The notes under the pieces were generated by a model. It was not told the origin of the DNA. It worked only from the letters and a program-made list of their open reading frames with translations, and made no database searches. DNA of 20,486 nt from NCBI GenBank assembly GCA_036502925.1, contig DASXXS010000283.1, forward strand, positions 1 to 20,486, given 5' to 3'. Source of the stretch: VAZQ01 sp036502925 (GTDB lineage: Bacteria > Pseudomonadota > Alphaproteobacteria > Rhizobiales > Xanthobacteraceae). The position numbers were made by a program, and so were the translations under genes. This document shows, piece after piece, positions 7,929-14,867 of this stretch; within the stretch, counting starts at the first letter, position 1, and every line of letters begins with the position of its first letter.

Positions 7929-7940
7929 GACCGATCGGTC
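7929..7940. promoter_or_regulatory. 12-base palindrome in the folE 5' untranslated region
   Basis: GACCGATCGGTC is a perfect palindrome directly upstream of the folE Shine-Dalgarno. Such compact palindromes can be operators for TetR-type repressors. A 12-base palindrome is expected several times by chance in 20 kb, so position is its main support. Confidence 0.3.
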
Positions 7941-7994
7941 CCGCGCGTGCGATCCCGAAGCTCTTTCAAGAACGCTTGCGCCCGCGAAAGCGCG

Positions 7995-8015
7995 CCCCGC
8001 CCTTGCGAGGCGGGG
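7995..8015. promoter_or_regulatory. GC-rich hairpin between folE and sodB
   Basis: CCCCGCC (7995-8001) pairs with GGCGGGG (8009-8015) across a 7-base loop. On the folE strand it lies about 80-100 bases before the start codon and could sit in the folE leader or act as a boundary element. No T-run follows in either direction. Confidence 0.35.
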
Positions 8016-8098
8016 ACGGAAGCCGGTTCTCCGTCGGAAACCGCAATAATGCAACACTTTGAGCAGCCCAGAGGCAGAGGAATTTCATGGATCGCCGC

Positions 8099-8125
8099 GG
8101 AACTCACGCCCCCGGGCATTCGTTT
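8099..8125 (+). promoter_or_regulatory. EcfG-type general stress promoter of sodB
   Basis: GGAAC at 8099-8103 is followed after exactly 17 bases by CGTTT at 8121-8125. This equals the GGAAC-N16/17-CGTT consensus of the alphaproteobacterial general-stress sigma factor EcfG. It points toward sodB; transcription would start near 8131, leaving an untranslated leader of about 105 bases. A match to the nine core bases at an accepted spacing is not expected by chance in a 320-base gap. Assignment of function is inference from the consensus. Confidence 0.72.
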
Positions 8126-8136
8126 ACGCCCGGGGG
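8109..8136. promoter_or_regulatory. 9-bp GC inverted repeat overlapping the sodB promoter
   Basis: CCCCCGGGC (8109-8117) and GCCCGGGGG (8128-8136) form a perfect 9-bp inverted repeat with a 10-base centre. The centre contains most of the promoter -10 box. The left arm lies in the promoter spacer and the right arm at the predicted transcription start, so a dimeric regulator bound here would block or tune the promoter. Confidence 0.5.
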
Positions 8137-8236
8137 AGGCCGAATCGTTTGGGGCGCAGCCGCGCGGCGCCAAGTATCGGACTACCCAGGCAACCAGCGA
8201 CCTGCGCCCAAGCAACCAAAGAGCGAGGAAAAGCCG

Positions 8237-8863
8237 ATGTCGTTCAGCCTGCCGGATCTGCCTTATCCGTATGATGCGCTGGCGCCGTATATGTCGCGCG
8301 AGACGCTCGAATTCCATCATGACAAGCATCACAAAGCCTATGTCGATACCGGCAACAAGCTCCTCAAAGGCACCGAATGGGAAGGCAAGCCGCTCGAGGA
8401 GGTGGTGAAGGGATCGTTCGGCAAGAACGCCGGCCTCTTCAATAATGCCGGGCAGCATTACAACCACATCCATTTCTGGAAATGGATGAAGCCGGACGGC
8501 GGCGGCAAGATGCCCGGCAAGCTGGAGAAGCGGATCGTGGCCGATCTGGGCTCGGTCGACAAGATGAAGGAAGATCTCATCCAGGCCGGCGTCGGCCAGT
8601 TCGGCTCGGGCTGGTGCTGGCTGGCGCTCAAGGGCGGCAAGATCGTCATCATGAAGACGCCGAACGGCGAAAGTCCGCTCGTGCACGGCGGCGCGCCGAT
8701 CCTCGGCTGCGACGTGTGGGAGCACGCCTACTATATCGACTACCGCAACCGGCGGCCCGATTACCTCAAGGCGTTCCTGGATCATCTGGTCAACTGGGAG
8801 CACGTCGCCCAGATGCTCGAGGACGCCGCCAAGACCAAGTCGGGTTCGCACATGGCGGCATGA
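8237..8863 (+). CDS. sodB: Superoxide dismutase, Fe-type
   Basis: Dismutates superoxide to oxygen and hydrogen peroxide in the cytoplasm. The 208-residue protein shows all four metal ligands: H27 (FHHDKHH), H77 (HYNHIHFW), D159 and H163 in the signature DVWEHAYY. Q73 in the NNAGQHYNH context is the outer-sphere glutamine in the Fe-type position, and FGSGWCWLAL is family-typical; many alphaproteobacterial members are cambialistic, so manganese use is possible. ATG 8237 has GAGCGAGGAA upstream. The open frame continues back to 8087 but that part has no SOD homology. The gene has an EcfG-type promoter and is followed 99 bases later by dps. Its C-terminus, past NWEHVAQML, is a few residues longer than the E. 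coli enzyme. Confidence 0.96.
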   Translation: MSFSLPDLPYPYDALAPYMSRETLEFHHDKHHKAYVDTGNKLLKGTEWEGKPLEEVVKGSFGKNAGLFNNAGQHYNHIHFWKWMKPDGGGKMPGKLEKRIVADLGSVDKMKEDLIQAGVGQFGSGWCWLALKGGKIVIMKTPNGESPLVHGGAPILGCDVWEHAYYIDYRNRRPDYLKAFLDHLVNWEHVAQMLEDAAKTKSGSHMAA

Positions 8864-8868
8864 GCTTG

Positions 8869-8887
8869 GCGGCAAGAGATTTGCCGC
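8869..8887 (+). terminator. Short hairpin after sodB, possible attenuator
   Basis: GCGGCAA (8869-8875) pairs with TTGCCGC (8881-8887) around a 5-base loop, starting six bases after the sodB stop. No T-run follows. It may reduce read-through from sodB into dps or protect the sodB 3' end. Its CGGCAA/TTGCCG core resembles the hairpin at 4964-4986. Confidence 0.4.
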
Positions 8888-8921
8888 GCGAGCGGCCGGC
8901 CGCCGAGCCGGTGTTCGCCGT

Positions 8922-8951
8922 TTCTCATTTCAACTGTTCTCATTCCAACTG
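8922..8951 (+). repeat. Tandem 15-base repeat just before dps
   Basis: TTCTCATTTCAACTG (8922-8936) is followed immediately by TTCTCATTCCAACTG (8937-8951), identical at 14 of 15 positions. The second copy ends two bases before the GAGGT ribosome site of dps. The arrangement could be a local duplication, a tandem binding site, or a leader element affecting translation. Confidence 0.7.
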
Positions 8952-8962
8952 TGAGGTGCCGC

Positions 8963-9502
8963 ATGAGCAGCAAGGTCCAGGAGCTCAAGAAGAGCCGCGT
9001 AGCCCCCGCCCTCGATACCCCGACCGATCTGTCGCCGGAGGCCGTGGGCGCCGTCTCGGAGGCGCTCAACGCCCTCCTGGCCGACACCTTCGCGCTCTAT
9101 GTGAAGACCAAGAACTTTCATTGGCACGTCAGCGGTCCGCATTTCCGCAGCTATCACCTGTTGCTCGACGAGCAGTCGCAGCAGATCCTGGAGACCGTGG
9201 ACGAGCTGGCCGAGCGCGTGCGAAAGATCGGCGGGACCACGGTGCGCTCGATCGGGCAGATCGCCAGGCTCAAGCGCATCAGGGACAATGACGATAACTT
9301 CGTTCCTCCGCTCGAAATGCTGAGCGAGCTCATGGCCGACAACAAGACGATGATCCAGACCATGCGGGCGGCTCACAAGGTCGCCGACAAGCACGAGGAT
9401 GTCGCGACCACGAGCCTGCTCGAGCAATTCATCGACGGGGCCGAACGGCGGACCTGGTTCCTGTTCGAGGCCAGCCGCGGCGCGGACCGTTCGGGACATT
9501 AA
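8963..9502 (+). CDS. dps: Dps family ferritin-like protein
   Basis: Forms a dodecameric shell that oxidises and stores iron and shields DNA during stress. The 179-residue protein carries the complete inter-subunit ferroxidase set in E. coli register: H53 and H65 in NFHWHVSGPHFRSYH, D69 in LLLDE, D80 and E84 in VDELAERV. GGTTVRSIGQ and the following helices match the family. The Lys-containing N-terminus (SSKVQELKKSR) could contact DNA as in E. coli Dps. ATG 8963 follows GAGGT at the right distance. The gene lies 99 bases after sodB and may share its stress promoter, although a hairpin and a tandem repeat intervene. Removing iron that would react with the peroxide made by SodB is a logical pairing. 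Confidence 0.95.
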   Translation: MSSKVQELKKSRVAPALDTPTDLSPEAVGAVSEALNALLADTFALYVKTKNFHWHVSGPHFRSYHLLLDEQSQQILETVDELAERVRKIGGTTVRSIGQIARLKRIRDNDDNFVPPLEMLSELMADNKTMIQTMRAAHKVADKHEDVATTSLLEQFIDGAERRTWFLFEASRGADRSGH

Positions 9503-9513
9503 GAGTGCCTTGA

Positions 9514-9677
9514 ATGGACTCCCGCCAGCAAAGTGACATGCCGGTCGCCAAATCCACCGACGAAGCCGCGCCCGCGTCACCGGGCATGGGGTTCGCTACG
9601 TCCTGGGCTTTGCGCCGGCAGGTGCGGTTCTTGCGTTTGTTCTCCTGAGCGTCTATTTCGGCCTGAGTGGCCGCTGA
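9514..9677 (+). pseudogene. Frame-disrupted small membrane protein between dps and the antiporter
   Basis: From ATG 9514 one frame reads MDSRQQSDMPVAKST and on to PASPGMG. At the GGGG run (9588-9591) a membrane-like text then continues only in another frame: VRYVLGFAPAGAV, LAFVLLSVYFGLSGR, and a TGA at 9675-9677. The whole stretch is 164 bases, one short of 55 codons, so a single extra G would restore a 54-residue protein with a hydrophilic N-terminus and one transmembrane helix. Without it, the first frame stops at a TGA near 9650 after Arg-rich text with no membrane segment. The membrane frame has no ATG, GTG or TTG of its own. It may be a sequencing error, a real lesion or a frameshift site. 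No named family is recognised. Confidence 0.5.
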
Positions 9678-9724
9678 CATTCTGTTTCTTCGCGGCGGCC
9701 AGCCGCCGCATCGCCCCTACAATC

Positions 9725-12019
9725 ATGACCATTCCCGCCGGGCTCCCGTTGGCGCTCCGCTCCTGCCGGGGCCGGGTGCCGGCTTGCGCGGCCTTGCTGG
9801 CGCTGAGCACAACCGCCGCTTTCGCCGCCGATGGTCCGGCCGGCGGCCCATCGGAAGTCGTCTTCCTCGCCCAGCTCATCACCCTGATAGCGGTCGGCCG
9901 CCTCTTGGGCGAGGCGATGCAGCGGATCGGCCAGCCCTCCGTCATGGGGCAGTTGCTCGCCGGCATTCTGCTGGGTCCTTCCTTGTTTGGTTGGTTGTGG
10001 CCGGACCCACAACATTGGCTGTTTCCCGCCGCCAAAGATCAGAAGAGCATGATCGATGCCATCTCCCAGTTCGGCATTCTCTTGCTGCTGCTGCTCACCG
10101 GGATGGAGACTGATCTCCAGCTGGTCCGAAAGGTGCGCCGCGCCGCCGCCAGCATTTCGCTGGCCGGGGTTGCGGTGCCGTTCGCCTGCGGGGCGGCGCT
10201 GGGCCTGTTCCTGCCGGAATCGCTGCTGCCGGACCCCGGCAAGCGTCTGCTGACGTCGCTGTTCCTCGGCATCGCGCTCTCGATCTCCTCGATCAAGATC
10301 GTGGCGGCGATCGTGCGCGAGATGAATTTCACGCGCCGCAACCTCGGGCAGGTGATCGTGGCGTCGGCGATCATGGAAGACACGATCGGCTGGATCATCA
10401 TCGCCATCACCCTTGGGCTCGCGCAGGCGGGCACCATCAACCTGGCCAACGTCGCCATGAGCGTGCTGGGGACGGCGATCTTCCTGGTCGCGAGCTTCAC
10501 GATCGGGCGGCCGGCCGTCTTCTATTTGATCCGATGGGCCAACGATAACTTCAAGAGCGAGTTCCCGGTGATCACGACCATCCTGGTGATCATGGGCATC
10601 ATGGCCTTGACGACGCATCTCATCGGCGTCCACACCGTGCTCGGCGCCTTCGTGGCCGGCGTTCTGATCGGCGAGTCGCCGATCCTCACCAAGCATATCG
10701 ACGAGCAGCTGCGCGGCCTGATCCTGGCGTTCTTCATGCCGGTCTTCTTCGGAGTGGCGGGGCTGAGCGCCGATCTCACGATTCTGCGCGACCCGCAGCT
10801 CCTGGCCCTGGCGGCCGGCCTGATCGCGATCGCCAGCATCGGCAAGTTCGCCGGCGCCTTCATCGGCGGCAAGCTCGGCGGGCTGACACGGCCCGAGGCG
10901 CTGGCGCTTGCCTGCGGCATGAACGCGCGCGGCTCGACCGAGGTGATCGTCGCTTCGATCGGTCTGTCGATGGGCGCGCTCACGCAGAATCTTTTCACCA
11001 TGATCGTCACCATGGCGTTCGTCACCACCATGGCCATGCCGCCGATGTTGCGCTGGAGCCTGTCGCGGGTTCCGCTCGGCAAGGCCGAACGGGAGCGGCT
11101 GGAGCGCGAGGAGCTCGAGGCCAAAGGGTTCGTGCCAAACCTCGAACGCTTGCTGCTGGTCGTGGACGAGAGCCCCAACGGCAGGTTCACCTCCCATATC
11201 GCGGGCCTGATCGCGAGCCGCGGCGGCCTGCCCACCACCGTCCTGCCCAAGGTCCCGTCCAAATCCGGCGGCCAGGAGAAATCGAAGCAACGCTCCGAGC
11301 CGGACGCCGAAGCGGACACGGCCGCCGCGCAGGCCCTGAAAGCGGCGGCCGCGGAAGTCAAAAAGACCGAAGCCGGCGAAGACGAGCCGCCCTCGGTCCA
11401 CATCACGGTTCGCAAGGCCTCAGCCGACCCCATCGAGGAAACGATCACCAGCGAAGCCAAGAAGGGCTATGACCTTCTGTTCATCGGGCTGCAGAACACC
11501 AGATCGAGAGGCGGCGCGTTCAACCCCGAGATCGCCGGCATGGCTCTCGCCTTCGAGGGACCGCTGGCGATCGTGATGGGACAAGGCGAGCATCTGAAAG
11601 CACCGGATCGAAGCCGTTTCAGCATTCTGCTCCCGGTCGCCGGCACCGAGGTCTCGCGCCGCGCAGCGGAGGTCGCCATCGAGCTCGCCCGCGCCTGCGA
11701 CTGCCCGATGACCGCGCTCTATGTCGCCAATACCGGGGCCGATGCCAAGCGGCGGGGCCGCGCGCGCGAGCGCCGCCATGAGCAGGCAATACTGAAAGAC
11801 ATCGTCCAGATGGCCGACCACTACGATGTGACGGTGAAGACCGCCGTGCGCTCCGACGTTGCGCCCGACGCCGCCATTCTGGCGCAAGCCAAGGCCGGCG
11901 GCCATGACCTCATCGTCATGGGCGTGCAGCGCCGGCCGGGCGACAAGCTGTTCTTCGGCGACACCGCCGCGTCCGTGTTCGAGAAATCGCCGGCCTCGCT
12001 GTTGTTGCTCGCGAGCTAG
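9725..12019 (+). CDS. Kef-type cation/proton antiporter with C-terminal Usp domains
   Basis: Inner-membrane monovalent cation:proton antiporter (CPA2/KefB type), 764 residues. Residues 1-36 look like a cleavable signal (ALLALSTTAAFA then ADGPAGG). Membrane domain, about 40-440: motifs include QRIGQPSVMGQLLAGILLGP, the FGILLLLLLTGMETDL stretch, the SAIMEDTIGW aspartate motif, and GMNARGSTEVIVASIGL near 400. A cytoplasmic part follows: one degenerate Usp-like domain (about 470-620) with a charged Lys/Glu/Ala insert, and a second Usp domain (628-764) ending DLIVMGVQRRPG and SPASLLLLAS. No Rossmann-type RCK domain is present, so Usp modules probably sense nucleotide or stress state. ATG 9725 is chosen because the signal peptide begins there; its ribosome site is weak. 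An open frame to 9533 covers the frame-disrupted small gene. Confidence 0.9.
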   Translation: MTIPAGLPLALRSCRGRVPACAALLALSTTAAFAADGPAGGPSEVVFLAQLITLIAVGRLLGEAMQRIGQPSVMGQLLAGILLGPSLFGWLWPDPQHWLFPAAKDQKSMIDAISQFGILLLLLLTGMETDLQLVRKVRRAAASISLAGVAVPFACGAALGLFLPESLLPDPGKRLLTSLFLGIALSISSIKIVAAIVREMNFTRRNLGQVIVASAIMEDTIGWIIIAITLGLAQAGTINLANVAMSVLGTAIFLVASFTIGRPAVFYLIRWANDNFKSEFPVITTILVIMGIMALTTHLIGVHTVLGAFVAGVLIGESPILTKHIDEQLRGLILAFFMPVFFGVAGLSADLTILRDPQLLALAAGLIAIASIGKFAGAFIGGKLGGLTRPEALALACGMNARGSTEVIVASIGLSMGALTQNLFTMIVTMAFVTTMAMPPMLRWSLSRVPLGKAERERLEREELEAKGFVPNLERLLLVVDESPNGRFTSHIAGLIASRGGLPTTVLPKVPSKSGGQEKSKQRSEPDAEADTAAAQALKAAAAEVKKTEAGEDEPPSVHITVRKASADPIEETITSEAKKGYDLLFIGLQNTRSRGGAFNPEIAGMALAFEGPLAIVMGQGEHLKAPDRSRFSILLPVAGTEVSRRAAEVAIELARACDCPMTALYVANTGADAKRRGRARERRHEQAILKDIVQMADHYDVTVKTAVRSDVAPDAAILAQAKAGGHDLIVMGVQRRPGDKLFFGDTAASVFEKSPASLLLLAS

Positions 12020-12028
12020 CGCCTGGTG

Positions 12029-13564
12029 TCATTCCATGACGAGCGTATGATCCGGACCGCCGCTGGCGGGCGCTCTCTTGAACACGATGAGCAGCGGGAT
12101 CACGACGAGCGTCGCGATCATCAACAGCTTGTAATCGTCGATGTAAGCGATGATCTGGGCCTGCCGCGTGATCATGGCGTCGAGCGCGGCCCGTCCGGCC
12201 GCGGTCAGCGGATTCCAGAATTGGGTGACCGCCGAACCCTCGAACGCGCGGTTGACGGCGGTGACGTGCTGCACGATATCGGCGTGATTGACCTGGGTGT
12301 TGCGTGTCAGCAGCGCGTTGACGACCGAGATGCCGACGCTCGAGCCGATATTGCGCGACAGGCTGAAGAGCCCGGCGCCCTCGGTGCGCTGCTGCGGCGC
12401 CAGCGTGGACAAGGCCACCGTGCTCAGCGGCACGAACAGGAAGCCAAGGCCGATGCCCTGAACCACGCCGACGCCGACGATCGTCGATTGTGAGACGTCC
12501 GGCGTCCAGCCCGTCATCGCGTAGAACGACCAGGCCGTCAGCCCGAGGCCGACCGCGAGCAAAAACCGCGTATCGACCCGTCCGACCAGCCGCCCGACGA
12601 CCATCATCGCGGCCATGGTGCCGATGCCGCGCGGGCCCAGCACCAGGCCGGCGGTGACCACCGGATAATTCATGAGGTTCTGCAGATAGGGCGGCTGCAG
12701 CGCCAGCGAGGCGTAATAGGTGAGGCCGACGATGGCGATCAGGAGGGTGCCGGCCGCGAAATTGCGGTCGCGGAAAAGGCCTGGCTTCACGAAGGGATCG
12801 TCGGCCGTGAAGGTGTGGACCAGGAACAGGTAGAACGCCGCGGCGGCGATGATCGCCTCGATCACGATCTCGCCGGAGCCGAACCAATCGAGCTGCTCGC
12901 CGCGGTCGAGCAGAACCTGCAGGGCGCCGATGCCGAGGCTGAGCGTCCCGAAACCGAGCCAGTCCAGTTTTTCGCTGGCGTTGCGCGGGGTGTCGGTCAG
13001 GAAGACCCGCATGCCGAGGAAGGCGAGAATGCCGATCGGCAGGTTGATGTAGAAGACGTAGCGCCACGTATAGTTCGCGGTCAGCCAGCCGCCGATTACC
13101 GGGCCGAGGATCGGACCGGCCATCACCGCGACGCCCCAGAGCGCCATCGCCGATCCCTGCCGCTCCCGCGGATTGATGTTGAGCAGCACGGATTGCGACA
13201 GCGGGACCAGCGCCGCGCCGAATGCCCCCTGCAGCACCCGGAACAGCACGATCTGGGTCAAGGACTGCGCCATCCCGCACAGCATCGAGGCGACGGTGAA
13301 GCCGGCGACGGAGACCAGGAAGAGCCGCTTGAGCCCGAACCGGCCGGCGAGAAAGCCGGTCGGCGGCGTCATGATGGCGGCGGCCACGATGTAGGAGGTC
13401 AGCACCCAGTCGATCTGGTCCTGGGTCGCCGAGACGCTGCCCTGCATGTAGGGCAACGCCACATTGGCGATGGTGGTGTCGAGCGCCTGCATGAGCGTGG
13501 CGAGGATCACGCAGACGGTGACCGCCGCGCGATTGGGGCCATCCGCCGCGGGTGCCGCAGCCAT
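12029..13564 (-). CDS. emrB: MFS multidrug efflux permease, DHA2/EmrB type
   Basis: Proton-driven drug exporter with 14 predicted membrane helices, 511 residues. Family signs are the first-helix text MQALDTTIANVALPYM, motif A-like TGFLAGRFGLKRLF after helix 2, and the antiporter motif GPILGPVIGGWL in helix 5. The large central loop and a final helix before FKRAPASGG complete it. The ATG at 13564 overlaps the stop of the adaptor gene as TGATG, with GGGGAGCG just upstream, so translation is coupled. An ATG at 13597 lies inside the adaptor gene and is less likely. Together with the adaptor it would form a tripartite pump with a TolC-like outer channel encoded elsewhere. It ends nine bases from the convergent antiporter gene. 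Substrate is not predictable. Confidence 0.93.
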   Translation of the reverse strand: MAAAPAADGPNRAAVTVCVILATLMQALDTTIANVALPYMQGSVSATQDQIDWVLTSYIVAAAIMTPPTGFLAGRFGLKRLFLVSVAGFTVASMLCGMAQSLTQIVLFRVLQGAFGAALVPLSQSVLLNINPRERQGSAMALWGVAVMAGPILGPVIGGWLTANYTWRYVFYINLPIGILAFLGMRVFLTDTPRNASEKLDWLGFGTLSLGIGALQVLLDRGEQLDWFGSGEIVIEAIIAAAAFYLFLVHTFTADDPFVKPGLFRDRNFAAGTLLIAIVGLTYYASLALQPPYLQNLMNYPVVTAGLVLGPRGIGTMAAMMVVGRLVGRVDTRFLLAVGLGLTAWSFYAMTGWTPDVSQSTIVGVGVVQGIGLGFLFVPLSTVALSTLAPQQRTEGAGLFSLSRNIGSSVGISVVNALLTRNTQVNHADIVQHVTAVNRAFEGSAVTQFWNPLTAAGRAALDAMITRQAQIIAYIDDYKLLMIATLVVIPLLIVFKRAPASGGPDHTLVME

Positions 13565-14763
13565 CACGCTCCCCGCCGCTGGGCGTGGCCGAACCACGCG
13601 CTCAGGAAGCTCGGCAAGCCGCGCGCATGACCGGTGTCGACATCGACCTCGACGCTCATCCCGGCGCGCAGCGGCGGCAGCTTCTTATCGCTGGTGTCGA
13701 CGCGCACCCGCATCGGGATGCGCTGCACGACCTTCACCCAGTTGCCGCTGGTGTTCTGCGCCGGCAGCAGCGCGAACTCCTGGGCCGCCGCCGGGCTGAT
13801 GCTCTCGATGGTGCCATGCCATTCCGCGTCCGGGTAGGTGTCGACCGTCACCGTGACCGATTGCCCGGGGCGCACATAGGTCAGCTCCGTCTCTTTCGGG
13901 TTCGAGTCGACCCAGAGATGGTCGGTGGCGACGAGGTAAAAGGCGGTCATCGAGGCCTGCAGGTACTTGCCGGGGGCGATGGAGGGCACGTTCGTCACGA
14001 TGCCGGCGAACGGCGCCTTCACCGTGGCGTGGTCGAGCTGGCGGGCGGCTTCGTCCCGCTGTGCCACGGCATCGCGATAGCGCGGGTGCTGCTCGACCGG
14101 GATGGCGGGGTCGCCGTTGAGGTTGGCGGCAATCGCGGCGAGCTGCTGATTGAGAGAGGCCAGCTTCTGTTGCGCGTTCTGCAGATTGCGGCGCGCCGCA
14201 TCGAAGGTTTGCTGCGAGGCGACGTTCTTGGCCGCGAGGTCCTGCTGCCGGTGGAATTCGCGATCGTAATACTCGACGTCGTACTGGGCCTGCTTGATCT
14301 GCGCCTCCATGTCTGCGTAGCTTGCCTTGAGCGCGTTCAGATCATTGCGGACGATACCGACTTGGGCCGCGGCGCGCTCCAGCGCGAGCCGGAACGGAAG
14401 ATCGTCCATGCGGAACAGAACCTGGCCCACGGCGACCTCCTGGTTCTCGCCGACGTCAATCTCCTTGACGATGCCGGAGACGTCGGTCGAGATGCCGACC
14501 TTGTCGGCCTCGACATAGGCGTCGTCCGTCCACATCACCTGACCCCCGGTGACGTACCAAAGGCCGCCGCCGATCAGCGCCAGCGGCAGGAGCGCGAATA
14601 ACGTCCACCGCGTCCACCGCCGGCGCGGACGCGGCGCCGCCTTCTCGGGCGCGGCCGCGATCGCGGCCGGCCGCTCCGATGGCTTTTGTGGCGCTTCGCG
14701 TCTCGCGACCGGCGTCTCGGCCGTTTCCTTGGGCAGCAAAGCCAATTTCGCGTCGGCGGGCAT
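13564..14763 (-). CDS. emrA: HlyD/EmrA-type membrane fusion protein
   Basis: Periplasmic adaptor that pairs with the EmrB permease. The 399-residue protein has a Pro/Ala/Arg-rich cytoplasmic tail (1-50), one membrane anchor (about 53-70, FALLPLALIGGGLWYV), the first lipoyl half with TDDAYVEADKVGISTDVSG, and a long coiled coil (about 130-235). The second lipoyl half VKAPFAGIVTNVPSIAPGKY and the beta-barrel text ATDHLWVDSNPKETELTYV are both EmrA-typical. ATG 14763 is preceded by GGAAGGAGATCGC, an excellent ribosome site, so the frame extension to 14820 is not needed. The gene is transcribed away from a LysR regulator across a 104-base gap that contains a LysR box, and its stop overlaps the emrB start. 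Confidence 0.93.
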   Translation of the reverse strand: MPADAKLALLPKETAETPVARREAPQKPSERPAAIAAAPEKAAPRPRRRWTRWTLFALLPLALIGGGLWYVTGGQVMWTDDAYVEADKVGISTDVSGIVKEIDVGENQEVAVGQVLFRMDDLPFRLALERAAAQVGIVRNDLNALKASYADMEAQIKQAQYDVEYYDREFHRQQDLAAKNVASQQTFDAARRNLQNAQQKLASLNQQLAAIAANLNGDPAIPVEQHPRYRDAVAQRDEAARQLDHATVKAPFAGIVTNVPSIAPGKYLQASMTAFYLVATDHLWVDSNPKETELTYVRPGQSVTVTVDTYPDAEWHGTIESISPAAAQEFALLPAQNTSGNWVKVVQRIPMRVRVDTSDKKLPPLRAGMSVEVDVDTGHARGLPSFLSAWFGHAQRRGA

Positions 14764-14804
14764 GCGATCTCCTTCCGCGTCCGAATCCGCGTGGCCTTGA
14801 GGTG

Positions 14805-14825
14805 TTGATGCAGGACACAAATCAA
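14805..14825. promoter_or_regulatory. LysR box between the regulator and emrA
   Basis: TTGAT (14805-14809) and ATCAA (14821-14825) are perfect inverted arms separated by 11 bases, the classical T-N11-A LysR recognition form. The site lies 42 bases before emrA and 43 before the regulator, so one bound regulator could control both divergent promoters. Confidence 0.7.
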
Positions 14826-14867
14826 AAGCCTATATCTGTTGCATTGACTGTTGAGAGGAGCTCAGCA

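Larger units (their letters stand above)
7917..8236. other. 320-base divergent region between folE and sodB
   Basis: No gene is supported here. The region drives folE leftward and sodB rightward. It holds, in order, a 12-base palindrome next to the folE ribosome site, a 7-bp GC hairpin at 7995-8015, an EcfG-type promoter at 8099-8125, and a 9-bp GC hairpin overlapping that promoter at 8109-8136. Each is listed separately. Confidence 0.7.

Noticed and set aside
7917..8057. N-terminal extension of folE
   Set aside because: The extra residues show no GTP cyclohydrolase similarity and a strong ribosome site precedes the ATG at 7916.
8087..8236. N-terminal extension of sodB
   Set aside because: It would begin upstream of the EcfG promoter, and its residues do not match superoxide dismutase; the ATG at 8237 has a good ribosome site.
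14679..14867. N-terminal extension of the LysR regulator
   Set aside because: It overlaps the divergent emrA gene and the LysR box; the normal helix-turn-helix start fits ATG 14868.
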